From positions 62,001 through 126,000 of the forward strand of contig JBOHGH010000001.1 of assembly GCA_050699975.1 (NCBI GenBank): a stretch of 64,000 bases of DNA. The letters run 5' to 3'. Source of the DNA: GCA-003244245 sp050699975 (lineage in GTDB: Bacteria > Actinomycetota > Actinomycetes > Mycobacteriales > Pseudonocardiaceae). Shown piece after piece: positions 41,913 through 50,273 of this stretch (its first letter is position 1; every line of letters begins with the position of its first letter). Both the position numbers and the translations under genes were made by a program. The notes under the pieces are model-generated. The model worked only from the letters and a program-made list of their open reading frames with translations, searched no databases and had not been told where the DNA came from.

Positions 41913-41984
41913 GGCGGAGTGGCCGAGTGGCTTAGGCAAGGGCCTGCAAAGCCCTGTACGCGGGTTCGATTCCCGCCTCCGCCT
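41913..41984 (+). tRNA. tRNA-Cys (GCA)
   Basis: Acceptor GGCGGAG/CTCCGCC, anticodon arm AGGGC-CTGCAAA-GCCCT (anticodon GCA), T-loop TTCGATT. It lies 90 bases after tRNA-Gly and 1 base before tRNA-Val, so it is co-transcribed. Confidence 0.96.
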
Positions 41985-41985
41985 C

Positions 41986-42060
41986 GGGCGATTAGCTCAG
42001 TGGGAGAGCGCTACCTTGACACGGTAGAGGTCACTGGTTCAATCCCAGTATCGCCCACCA
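41986..42060 (+). tRNA. tRNA-Val (GAC)
   Basis: Acceptor GGGCGAT/ATCGCCC, anticodon arm CTACC-TTGACAC-GGTAG (anticodon GAC), T-loop TTCAATC, encoded CCA at 42058-42060. Apart from the anticodon arm and two single positions it equals the tRNA-Val (CAC) at 38941. Confidence 0.96.
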
Positions 42061-42096
42061 GCACAAACAGGCCAAGCTACACAAACCGGGCCCGAA

Positions 42097-42122
42097 GGTC
42101 ACGCTGTTGTTTGATCGTGACC
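42097..42122. terminator. Hairpin after the tRNA cluster
   Basis: A 7-base perfect inverted repeat, GGTCACG (42097-42103) and CGTGACC (42116-42122), with a T-rich loop lies 36 bases past tRNA-Val. It could terminate the tRNA transcript. It lies 15 bases before the GTG of the next gene, so it may also affect that leader. Confidence 0.45.
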
Positions 42123-42137
42123 GTTCAACTACAATCG

Positions 42138-43094
42138 GTGCCCGTGCGTGGACACCGGGATGACGACGGCTTGGTCCCCCTGCACCAGCCGTTCGACACA
42201 ACACTACGCGGATTCCACCGGCGGCAGGTCCTCGAGCATCTTGAATCGCTCGATGGCCGTATCGCGATGGTCGCTGCCGACCGGGATGCGGCGTTGGCGC
42301 AAGTCGCCGATCTCAGCAAAGTGCTGAATCATCTCTGTTCAGAAAGCGAGTTGCTCGAGTATCTGCGCCGGGAGGCAGAGAAGGCGAATTCGCAGGTCGA
42401 GCGCATGCTGAAGTCACCAATGGCCGAAGCCAGCGCCCGGATCGAGCGCGTCATGCGACTGGCTGCGGAAGAGGCGGCCGAGCTCAAGGCCAGAGCCGAG
42501 GGAGAGATCGCCGCGGAAAGGGCCCGCGCCGACCAGGATATCGCCGAGCTGAGGGCCTGCGCCGACCAAGAAATCACGAGGCTGCGAGCGTGTGCCAGCA
42601 GCGAGACCGAGTTGCTGTTCGAGCACACGAAACGGCACTGCGAACGACTTGAGGCGGATTCCGCCCGGCGGCTGGAGGTCACCGAGCAGGATGCGGCGCG
42701 GGCGATCGCGGAACGTGATTCTGAGGTAAGCACACGGATCCAGGGCAACGAGAGGCGCAGCATCGCGCGCTTGCACCTCATGCTGCAGGCGGTGGGCGAG
42801 CAGCTAGCTACCCGGGTCTCCGCGGTCGAGCAGGACGAGGCTGCGCTGCGCGAGCTGCGAGCCCAGGTCGCCACGGAGGTGACCGCGCTGGAGACATTAC
42901 GTACCGAGGTCACCACAGCGCTGGCCACCACGCACCAACTCTTGACAGACGCGATCGGGCAGGTCGGCCAGATCACGGTCGAGCATCCCGACGTTTCCGT
43001 GCAGTTGCCCACCCAGCGCAGTGCCGCGGGCGGGACGGTCTACCTGCTGAATACCAGTGCCGAGGAACGGCGGGCTCCGCGCGCTCCCAGCTGA
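42138..43094 (+). CDS. DivIVA-like coiled-coil protein
   Basis: A 318-residue protein. The N-terminus (FDTTLRGFHRRQVLEHLESL) resembles the membrane-binding DivIVA pattern GYDxxQVDxFL. From about residue 45 to 280 it is almost continuous coiled coil rich in Ala, Glu and Arg, with heptad-like repeats such as AELKARAEGEIAAERARADQ. The C-terminal 40 residues are non-helical. Family members organise polar growth or cell division. Starts at GTG 42138 or 42144; an upstream reading overlaps the tRNA genes and is excluded. Confidence 0.75.
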   Translation: MPVRGHRDDDGLVPLHQPFDTTLRGFHRRQVLEHLESLDGRIAMVAADRDAALAQVADLSKVLNHLCSESELLEYLRREAEKANSQVERMLKSPMAEASARIERVMRLAAEEAAELKARAEGEIAAERARADQDIAELRACADQEITRLRACASSETELLFEHTKRHCERLEADSARRLEVTEQDAARAIAERDSEVSTRIQGNERRSIARLHLMLQAVGEQLATRVSAVEQDEAALRELRAQVATEVTALETLRTEVTTALATTHQLLTDAIGQVGQITVEHPDVSVQLPTQRSAAGGTVYLLNTSAEERRAPRAPS

Positions 43095-43229
43095 GTCCCT
43101 TGGCCTCCGGCACCGTGACGCCGTTGCGCAACGATCCGTCGTTCTGTGCCACGAACACGCAACGATTCACGTCAAGCCGCAACACCACGCGGCTGATCCG
43201 ACACGTTCCAGCCGAATAGCCTCACGACC

Positions 43230-44453
43230 ATGACCGTCCTCGACACATCAGGTCTGACCGCGTCCGGGTTCATCGCTGCCGACGAGCAGTGGAGCGCGCA
43301 CAACTACCACCCATTGCCGGTGGTGATCACCTCCGGTGAGGGCGCCTGGGTCACCGACGTTACCGGCCGCCGTTACCTCGATTTCCTCGCCGGCTACTCG
43401 GCGTTGAACTTCGGGCACCGGCATCCCGCCCTGGTGACCGCCGCGGTGCACCAGCTGGAGCGGCTGACGCTGACCTCGCGCGCGTTTCACCACGACCTGC
43501 TCGGCGCGTTCTGCCGGGAACTCGCCGAACTGACCGGAACCGAGATGGTGCTCCCGATGAACTCCGGTGCCGAAGCGGTCGAGTCCGCGATCAAGGTGGC
43601 CCGGCTGTGGGCCCACCGGGTCAAGGGTGTCCCGGACGGCAGCGCGGAGATCGTGGTGGCGGGCGGCAACTTCCACGGCCGCACCACCACGATCGTGTCG
43701 TTTTCCACCGACGAGGTCGCTCGCGCTGGATTCGGCCCGTTCACCCCAGGCTTCGTGGTGGTGCCCTATGGGGATCTCGACGCGCTCCGCGGCGCGATCA
43801 CGACCCGGACGGCAGCGGTACTCGTTGAACCGGTGCAGGGCGAGGCGGGCGTTCTGGTGCCACCGCCCGGTTACCTGGCCGGAGTCCGCGCGGCCTGCGA
43901 CGACGCGGGCGCGCTGCTGATCGCCGACGAGATCCAGTCCGGGTTGGCCCGCACCGGCGAACTGCTGGCGCTGGACCATGAAGGGATCCGGGCCGACCTG
44001 TACACCCTGGGCAAGGCGCTGGGCGGCGGGATCCTGCCCGTCTCAGCGGTGGTCGGACGGCGCGCGGTGCTGGGCGTGCTGCGGCCCGGGGAGCACGGGT
44101 CGACCTTCGGGGGCAATCCGCTGGCCTGCGCGGTCGGCCTCGCGGTGGTCGCGCTGCTGGCCACCGGCGAGTTCCAGGCTCGCTCACGGGAGCTGGGTAC
44201 CCACCTGCACGCCCGGCTGGCCAAGCTGATCGGGCACGGGGTTGCGCAGGTCACCGGCCGGGGCCTGTGGGCCGGAGTGCACATCGCTGCGGGCGGGCCG
44301 ACCGGACGGGAGGTAGTGGAGGCGCTGATGGTCCGCGGCGTGTTGTGCAAGGAGACCCACGCCACAACAGTGCGCATCGCACCACCACTAGTGATCACCC
44401 AAGACGAGCTCGACCTCGCCCTAGATGCCATCACCGACGTCCTCGCCCACTGA
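43230..44453 (+). CDS. rocD: Ornithine aminotransferase RocD
   Basis: PLP-dependent class III aminotransferase converting ornithine and 2-oxoglutarate to glutamate semialdehyde and glutamate. Seen are LPMNSGAEAVESAIKVAR, the PLP phosphate region NFHGRTTTIVSFSTD, LIADEIQSGLARTG with the cofactor-binding Asp, and the Schiff-base Lys in YTLGKALGGGILPVSA. GSTFGGNPLACAVG also fits. The 407-residue length is normal. Starts at ATG 43230; no arginine-degradation partner gene is next to it. Confidence 0.93.
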   Translation: MTVLDTSGLTASGFIAADEQWSAHNYHPLPVVITSGEGAWVTDVTGRRYLDFLAGYSALNFGHRHPALVTAAVHQLERLTLTSRAFHHDLLGAFCRELAELTGTEMVLPMNSGAEAVESAIKVARLWAHRVKGVPDGSAEIVVAGGNFHGRTTTIVSFSTDEVARAGFGPFTPGFVVVPYGDLDALRGAITTRTAAVLVEPVQGEAGVLVPPPGYLAGVRAACDDAGALLIADEIQSGLARTGELLALDHEGIRADLYTLGKALGGGILPVSAVVGRRAVLGVLRPGEHGSTFGGNPLACAVGLAVVALLATGEFQARSRELGTHLHARLAKLIGHGVAQVTGRGLWAGVHIAAGGPTGREVVEALMVRGVLCKETHATTVRIAPPLVITQDELDLALDAITDVLAH

Positions 44454-44609
44454 CCTCACCTTCCCCGGCGCCATTCGAAGCCGAATTGCGGCCACCAGGG
44501 CATCCGCAACCGCCGTTCGGAGCCGACTCGCGGTCAGCCCTCTCACCGCAGGCTCACTGCGGCACTGCCAGCATCGCCACACCGCCAGACCTGGATGCGA
44601 GGAGAGTCC

Positions 44610-46181
44610 GTGCCCGTGCGCCCGCGCCGGATCCCGCGGTGTCTGGGGGTGCTGTCGGTATTGCTGGCGGTGCTCGTGGGCGGGTGCACAGCAGGCCCCT
44701 CGGACCGACCTGCGGTGGCGGTGCGGGACGACAACCTGCAACCGCAACGCCCCGCGCAGCAGGTTCCCCCCAGCAGCACGCCGCTGCCACCCACCGGCGA
44801 GTACTACCGTGGTTCGCTTCCGTGGCAAGACTGCACCAGCGGGATCGCCGCCGCGTTGGGCATGCCCAGCCCCCGACGGGTGGAGTGCAGCGAGCTTCGG
44901 GTCGACGCCACGGTGGCGAGGCCGGCGTTCGGGAATTCTCTCAAGCTGGACCTCACCCGGGTTGGCGATGGCCCGGCCCCACTCGTGATCCTCGGTGAGG
45001 CGTCCGAGGAGCCCGGTACAGTCCGGGCCGCCCGGCTGGCCCAGCAACTGCCGCCCGCCCTCCTGGACCGTTTCACCCTGATCGGGCTGGCTCGCCGCGG
45101 CACCGGGCCGAGCGAACCACTGGACTGCATACCGAGGACCACCCGGAGCCAAATCGTCGGCATCGACCCCGACGTCAGCGAGCCCGCACAGCTGGATTCA
45201 CTGCTCGACACGACCCGCGCCGCCATCCAGACGTGCGTGCAGGTGCTCGGCGAGGTGCTCACGGCGATCAACTCCACGGGCACTGCCGACGACCTTGAGC
45301 AGCTTCGGGTCACCCTGAACGCGCCGGTACTCAACGTGATCGCGCACGGCGAAGCGTCCCGGGCGGTCGCTGAATTCCTGCGCCGTTATCCCACCTCAGT
45401 CGGGCGGGTGGTGCTCGACGGTGCCGTTGATCCCACACTCGACGGCGTGACCGCCGCCGAGGCCACCCTGGCAGCCGCGGACGCCGGGTACACCGCGTTC
45501 GCCACTGACTGCGTGGACCGAGGCTGCCCGCTGGGACCCGACCCTCGCACCGCCCTGCTGGACCTGGCCCAGGCGCTGCGTCAGGCCCCGCTACAAGTCG
45601 AGTGGCAGCAGATCACTGCGGGCACCGCCTACCATGCGGTGCTCGAGACGATCGGTGACCCGCAACGCTGGACGCAGCTGTCCAACGCACTGGCGGCCGC
45701 CCGCGACGGCGACGGGACACAGCTAGCCACGCTCGTGGAGCCGGTGCTGACCGGGAGCCGCGGGCTGCCGGCGCGCTTCGACCCGGCCCTGGCAACCCAC
45801 TGCAACGACACCCCGGCCCGGGTGCCACCCGAGCGCGTCCAGCAACTGGTGGCGCAGTGGCGGCAGCGTTCCGCGCTGTTCGGACCCCTGTTCGCGCAAC
45901 GTCTGGTGCTGTGCAGCGCGTGGCCGGTGCCCTCGCCACCACCGATCGGGCCGGGTGACCGGGCGCTGCCGCCGGTGCTCGTCGTGGCCACCGCCGGGGA
46001 CCCGGTGACCCCGGCGGAAGGGGCCAGGCGCACCGCGGAGTCGCTGCCGTCGGGCACACTGGTGATCTGGCAGGGACAGGCGCATGGCGCGCTGCCTGCT
46101 AGCCCCTGCATGGTCGACCTGGTCACCCGCTTCCTGATGGATGCCTCGATACCCAGGCAGGGCACCCTTTGCCCGCCGTAG
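44610..46181 (+). CDS. TAP-like alpha/beta-hydrolase lipoprotein lacking the serine
   Basis: A 523-residue lipoprotein (lipobox LVGGC after a hydrophobic signal). The fold matches secreted tripeptidyl aminopeptidase-type hydrolases, with VVLDGAVDPTLDG, the acid in VVATAGDPVTPAEGA and the His in QGQAHGAL. At the nucleophile elbow, where relatives read GxSYG, the aligned residues are AHGEA, so the catalytic serine is glycine. It is likely a binding or scaffold protein rather than an enzyme. GTG 44610 follows GAGGAGAG; a longer ATG reading at 44595 is possible. Confidence 0.8.
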   Translation: MPVRPRRIPRCLGVLSVLLAVLVGGCTAGPSDRPAVAVRDDNLQPQRPAQQVPPSSTPLPPTGEYYRGSLPWQDCTSGIAAALGMPSPRRVECSELRVDATVARPAFGNSLKLDLTRVGDGPAPLVILGEASEEPGTVRAARLAQQLPPALLDRFTLIGLARRGTGPSEPLDCIPRTTRSQIVGIDPDVSEPAQLDSLLDTTRAAIQTCVQVLGEVLTAINSTGTADDLEQLRVTLNAPVLNVIAHGEASRAVAEFLRRYPTSVGRVVLDGAVDPTLDGVTAAEATLAAADAGYTAFATDCVDRGCPLGPDPRTALLDLAQALRQAPLQVEWQQITAGTAYHAVLETIGDPQRWTQLSNALAAARDGDGTQLATLVEPVLTGSRGLPARFDPALATHCNDTPARVPPERVQQLVAQWRQRSALFGPLFAQRLVLCSAWPVPSPPPIGPGDRALPPVLVVATAGDPVTPAEGARRTAESLPSGTLVIWQGQAHGALPASPCMVDLVTRFLMDASIPRQGTLCPP

Positions 46182-46185
46182 CCGG

Positions 46186-47232
46186 CTAGTTTTCGCTGCT
46201 AGGCCGCTTGGCGCGGCTGGGCTGCACCCGCAGCGGCTCGCCGGGCATCTTCGGGTACTCCGGCGGGTAGGGCAGATCGCCCAGGTCGTGGTCTCGCTCG
46301 TCGCGCACCGCCCACTCCAACACCGTCTCGAGGCCGAAGGACTCGCCGTCCATCCCGGCGTGCGGGTCTCCCCGCTCGGCGAGCAGCGCGGGCACCGTGA
46401 GCAGGTCGAAATCGTCGGGGTGCAGGTCCGGCAGGTCGTCCCAGGATGCCGGCATCGACACCGTGGCGCGCGGGGTACCGCGCACCGACCACGCCGAGGC
46501 GATCGTGCGGTCCCGGGCGGCCTGATTGAAGTCCAGGAACACTCGCTGGCCGCGCTCCTCCTTCCACCAGGACACGGTGGCCCGTTGCGGGGTCCGCCGA
46601 GCCACCTCCCGAGCCAGCGCGATCACCGCTCGGCGGACCTGCACGAACGTCCACTGCGGGCGGATCCGGACCGCGACGTGAATCCCGCGACCCCCCGAGG
46701 TCTTGGGGTAACCGACCAGCCCCGCCTCAGCCAGCACCTCGCGCAGTACACCGGCCACCGCGACGGCGTCGGCGAAGCCGGTCCCCGGCTGCGGGTCGAG
46801 GTCCACCCGCAGCTCGTCGGGATGATCCACCTGGGGACGCCGTACCGGCCACGGATGGAAGTCGAAGGTGCCCAGGTTCGCCGCCCAGGCCAGCACCGCC
46901 GGCTCGGTGGGACACACCTCGCGGGCAGTGCGTCCGGACGGGAAGGTGATCTCCACCGAGTCCACCCAGTCCGGCGCCCCCCGCGGTACCCGCTTGGCGT
47001 AGAAGGGTTCCCCGGTCACCCCGTCCACGAAGCGCTTCAGCGTGACCGGGCGCTGCGCGAGCACGCCGAGCAGTGGCCCGGACACCGCGAGGTAGTACTC
47101 CACGACCTGCCGTTTGGTGATACCGCGCTGCGGGAAATACACCTTGTCCGGGTTGGACACTCGCACGGTGCGTTCGGCCTCAGGGCCGGGCACCGTGAGC
47201 TCCAGCGCATTACCACCGCCCACGATCGGCAA
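46186..47232 (-). CDS. ligD: LigD-type DNA polymerase domain protein
   Basis: Stand-alone polymerase (primase-like) domain of the end-joining ligase LigD, which fills gaps with ribo- or deoxynucleotides during non-homologous end joining. The metal-binding motif is RVDLDPQPGTGF, followed by TSGGRGIHVAVRI and the FLDFNQAARDRTIASAWSVR region. There is no ligase or nuclease domain and no ku gene in the window. Starts at TTG 47232 or GTG 47223. Its end lies 4 bases from the convergent lipoprotein gene. Confidence 0.9.
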   Translation of the reverse strand: MPIVGGGNALELTVPGPEAERTVRVSNPDKVYFPQRGITKRQVVEYYLAVSGPLLGVLAQRPVTLKRFVDGVTGEPFYAKRVPRGAPDWVDSVEITFPSGRTAREVCPTEPAVLAWAANLGTFDFHPWPVRRPQVDHPDELRVDLDPQPGTGFADAVAVAGVLREVLAEAGLVGYPKTSGGRGIHVAVRIRPQWTFVQVRRAVIALAREVARRTPQRATVSWWKEERGQRVFLDFNQAARDRTIASAWSVRGTPRATVSMPASWDDLPDLHPDDFDLLTVPALLAERGDPHAGMDGESFGLETVLEWAVRDERDHDLGDLPYPPEYPKMPGEPLRVQPSRAKRPSSEN

Positions 47233-47275
47233 GCTACCGCACGCCTGCCCGACGAATGGGGGCTACGGTGGCGCC

Positions 47276-47605
47276 GTGGTGCGCAGCGAACCGCAGCCCG
47301 ACCGGCCGGGTCAACAGCCGGACGCCGCGGAGCGACGCCGGCTGCACGACGAGCTGATCGGGCTGGACCGCGACGATCCCGAGGTGCAGGCATTCGCCGA
47401 GCACCTCGACCGCACCCACCGGCAGCGTCCCGGGTTCACCGTCGAGGGTGAGCTGGCCGGCGTCACCGACTTCGCCGAGTCGGCCAACCGCGCCCAGGGC
47501 CCGCGGTGGGTAGCAGCCGTCCTGGTGGTGGCGCTGATCCTGCTCGGCTCAGCCATATGGCTGTGGGAGGAAGCGTCGGTCATCGTCGGCGGACTGCTGG
47601 ACTGA
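47276..47605 (+). CDS. Small single-pass membrane protein
   Basis: A 109-residue protein. The first 80 residues are hydrophilic with ERRRLHDELIGLDRDDPEVQ and AFAEHLDRTHRQRPGF, and the C-terminus has one membrane helix (VAAVLVVALILLGSAIWLW). It is divergent from ligD, separated by 43 bases. Family not recognised; this type is conserved near ligD or msrB in some actinomycetes by my recollection. Starts at GTG 47276 or 47279. Confidence 0.6.
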   Translation: MVRSEPQPDRPGQQPDAAERRRLHDELIGLDRDDPEVQAFAEHLDRTHRQRPGFTVEGELAGVTDFAESANRAQGPRWVAAVLVVALILLGSAIWLWEEASVIVGGLLD

Positions 47606-47629
47606 TATCCCCCGGGTAGCGTGTTGGCT

Positions 47630-48067
47630 ATGGATCCGGTCAAGGGGGTGGCCCCCAAGGTCGTCAAGTCCGACGCGCAGTGGCGCGAGCAGCTCACCCC
47701 GCAGGAGTACGCCGTGCTGCGCAAAGCAGGCACCGAACGGCCGGGGACTGGCGAGTACGAGCACACTAAGACCCAGGGGGTTTACGAGTGCCGGGCGTGC
47801 GGAGCGGAGCTGTTCCGCAGCGATCACAAGTTCGAATCGCACTGCGGGTGGCCGTCGTTCTTCACCCCGCTGGCTGGTGACGCGGTGTTGCTTCGTGAGG
47901 ACCGCAGCATGTTCGCCAAGCGGGTCGAGGTGCTCTGCGCCACCTGCCACAGCCATCTGGGCCACGTCTTCGAGGGCGAGGGCTACGGCACTCCCACCGA
48001 TCAGCGCTACTGCATCAACTCGATCTCGCTGCGGCTGGTCCCCGACGAGGCCCAGCCCACCGGCTAA
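47630..48067 (+). CDS. msrB: Peptide-methionine (R)-S-oxide reductase MsrB
   Basis: Reduces methionine-R-sulfoxide in proteins. Zinc-site pairs CRAC and CATC, FESHCGWPSFFTPL, the HSHLGHVFEGEGY region and the catalytic Cys in RYCINSISL are all present in 145 residues. The ATG at 47630 is favoured over one three codons upstream because the family begins near DPVKGVAPKVVKSD. Its last 4 bases overlap the convergent hemQ. Confidence 0.95.
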   Translation: MDPVKGVAPKVVKSDAQWREQLTPQEYAVLRKAGTERPGTGEYEHTKTQGVYECRACGAELFRSDHKFESHCGWPSFFTPLAGDAVLLREDRSMFAKRVEVLCATCHSHLGHVFEGEGYGTPTDQRYCINSISLRLVPDEAQPTG

Positions 48068-48759
48068 GGCAGCCCTGCCACCAGCTCGGCGATCGGCACC
48101 CGGGGACCGGTGAAGAACGGCACTTCCTCGCGGACGTGCCGCCGGGCCCGGCTGGCCCGCAGCGCGCGCATCAGGTCGACGATGCGGTGCAGTTCGTCGG
48201 CCTCGAACGCGAGGATCCACTCATAGTCGCTCAGCGCGAACGAGGCGACCGTGTTGGCCCGCACGTCGGGATAGTCACGGGCCTGCATGCCGTGCTCGGC
48301 GAGCAGCTCACGGCGCTCGGTGTCGGGCAGCAAATACCACTCGTAGGAGCGCACGAATGGGTAGACGCAGACGTAGCGCCCGGGCTGCTCACCGGCCAGG
48401 AACGCAGGCACATGGCTCTTGTTGAACTCCGCGGGGCGGTGCAGCGCCACGGTCGACCACACCGGCATGCTGGCCCGGCCCAGCGTGGTGGCGCGGCGCA
48501 GGTCGGCGTAGCCGGTCTGCAGCGCCTCGATCTCCTCGGCGTGCCACCAGATCATCCAGTCCGCGTCGGCCCGCAGGCCGGCGAGGTCGTAAACCCCGCG
48601 CACCGCCACACCCTTGCCCTCCAGCGCCTCAAGGTAGTGCTGCGCCTCGCGCGCGGGCTCCGCGCGGTCGGCGGGTAACCGCCCAGGCTCGACCCGGAAG
48701 ACCGACCACATGGTGTAGCGGATGGTGGAGTTCAGCGCGGCGTAGTCCAGGCGGCTCAT
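48064..48759 (-). CDS. hemQ: Coproheme decarboxylase HemQ
   Basis: Chlorite dismutase-like protein that converts coproheme to heme b by two oxidative decarboxylations, the last step of the coproporphyrin route. The actinobacterial type shows YTMWSVFRVEPG at the start, WSTVALHRPAEFNKSHVPAF, PFVRSYEWYLL with the catalytic tyrosine, and DYPDVRANTVASFALSDYEW. The ATG overlaps the cgoX stop (ATGA). Length 231. Confidence 0.94.
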   Translation of the reverse strand: MSRLDYAALNSTIRYTMWSVFRVEPGRLPADRAEPAREAQHYLEALEGKGVAVRGVYDLAGLRADADWMIWWHAEEIEALQTGYADLRRATTLGRASMPVWSTVALHRPAEFNKSHVPAFLAGEQPGRYVCVYPFVRSYEWYLLPDTERRELLAEHGMQARDYPDVRANTVASFALSDYEWILAFEADELHRIVDLMRALRASRARRHVREEVPFFTGPRVPIAELVAGLP

Positions 48760-50273
48760 GACCCCATCGTCTCACCGCGAGCCGCGCCGATGCCCGATGC
48801 CCGATGCCGCCCAGGGGTGTTCAGATACGCAGCGATCCGGCGGGCCGCGGCGTCGGCGGTACCGATGCACGCCGGAACGCCCACTCCGTGCAGGGTGGCA
48901 CCTGCCACCGCCAGTCCTGGCGCACCATCAACTTCACGCTCCAGGGCAGCGACAGCGTCGAGATGCCCGGGCGCGTACTGGGGCAACCCGCCGCCCCAGC
49001 GCGCCACCACGGTGTCCACCGGCGCAGCAGTGATCCCGGTGAGGGCAGCGAGATCCGCGCGTACGGCGTCGACCAACTCTGCGTCGTCACGCTGGAGCAC
49101 CCGGGCCTCGCCGTGGCGACCCAGCGAGCCCCGGATCAGCAGCACCTCGTGCGACGAGGCGTGCGCCCACTTGCGCCCGGAGAAGGTGAACGCCTTGACC
49201 GACAGTGACTCTCTCTGGGACTCGTCGGAGGCCACCAGCACGCCGGATGCCTCCGGGAGGGCCTGGGCAGCGGCCAGCGGCAACGCGAGCCCGACCACCG
49301 CCGAGGACGCGACCTCGATCCGGCCGGCGGCCGCCGAGGCACCCGGCAGCGGATCGGCCAGCAGCCGCCGCAGGGCGGGGGCTGGGACGGCGAGCAGCAC
49401 GGCGTCGGCGTCGAGGTGATCGGGCCGGCTCCCCCCAGGAAGGTGACCGCCCAGTTGCAGCCGCCAGCCGCCGGGGGTGCGGGCCAGCCCGCGCACCGGC
49501 GACCCGAGCCGCGGCTGTACTGCCGCGGCGGCCACCAGTGCGTCCACCAGCCCACCGAGCCCGCCCAGCAGGGTGCCGAAAACCGGATCCGTGCGTGGGA
49601 GCCGTACACGCCGTGCATGAGAGCCGGACACGCCGTGTGTGGGGGGAAGGGTGGCATTTGCTGCGGCGAGTAGGGAGGCGACGCCTCGGTCCAGGGCGGT
49701 GGCCACCGCGGGCAGCGTGGCGCGCAGGCCCAGCGCGTCGGCACGACCTGCGTACACCCCGCCCAGCAGGGGGTCGACCAGCCGGTCGACCAGCTCGTCA
49801 CCGGCCCGCTCCCGCAGCAGGAGACCGACCGCGGCGTCCTGCCCGGGCTCCCAGCACAGCGGCACGTCGGGTTCCGCAGCCACCCGGGCCATCCCCTGCT
49901 CGGACAGTAGGCCGGCGACGTCGGCAGCGGCGCCTGGCAGGCCCAGCAGGGTGCGGGTGGGCAGGGCCACGGTGCGACCACCCGCCCGCACCGTGGGGGC
50001 CGCCGGGGTGGGGTGAACCAGCTGCCCGCCGAGCCCCAGTTCCTCGATCAGCCCGAGCGCCTCCGGCCGGCGCATCAGGAACGCCTCCGCGCCCACGTCC
50101 AACGCCACGCCGCCGAGTTCCACCGTGCGCAGCACCCCTCCGAGCCGCCGCGAGCCCTCGACGAGCACGATCTCGGCGGCCGGACCGAGCAGCGTGCGCA
50201 ACCGGTACGCCGCGGTCAGCCCGGAGATGCCCCCGCCGACCACGGCGACCCGCGAACGTTGCGCGCTGCTCAC
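48756..50273 (-). CDS. hemY: Coproporphyrinogen III oxidase CgoX (HemY)
   Basis: FAD-dependent oxidase forming coproporphyrin III. The N-terminal FAD motif is VAVVGGGISGLTAAYRL, followed by VEGSRRLGGVLRT. The C-terminal FAD region is GLAVAGATLHGVGVPACIGT. A Ser/Arg-rich insertion near residue 215-230 (HGVSGSHARRVRL) is unusual but in frame. 505 residues. GTG overlaps the hemE stop (GTGA). With HemE and HemQ it makes a coupled three-gene heme unit. Confidence 0.93.
   Translation of the reverse strand: MSSAQRSRVAVVGGGISGLTAAYRLRTLLGPAAEIVLVEGSRRLGGVLRTVELGGVALDVGAEAFLMRRPEALGLIEELGLGGQLVHPTPAAPTVRAGGRTVALPTRTLLGLPGAAADVAGLLSEQGMARVAAEPDVPLCWEPGQDAAVGLLLRERAGDELVDRLVDPLLGGVYAGRADALGLRATLPAVATALDRGVASLLAAANATLPPTHGVSGSHARRVRLPRTDPVFGTLLGGLGGLVDALVAAAAVQPRLGSPVRGLARTPGGWRLQLGGHLPGGSRPDHLDADAVLLAVPAPALRRLLADPLPGASAAAGRIEVASSAVVGLALPLAAAQALPEASGVLVASDESQRESLSVKAFTFSGRKWAHASSHEVLLIRGSLGRHGEARVLQRDDAELVDAVRADLAALTGITAAPVDTVVARWGGGLPQYAPGHLDAVAALEREVDGAPGLAVAGATLHGVGVPACIGTADAAARRIAAYLNTPGRHRASGIGAARGETMGS

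Noticed and set aside
41865..42137. Upstream extension of the DivIVA-like gene
   Set aside because: It would run through tRNA-Cys and tRNA-Val; GTG at 42138 is the sensible start.
44267..45152. Overlapping frames on both strands around the rocD end
   Set aside because: They overlap rocD and the lipoprotein gene, both of which have strong motif support.
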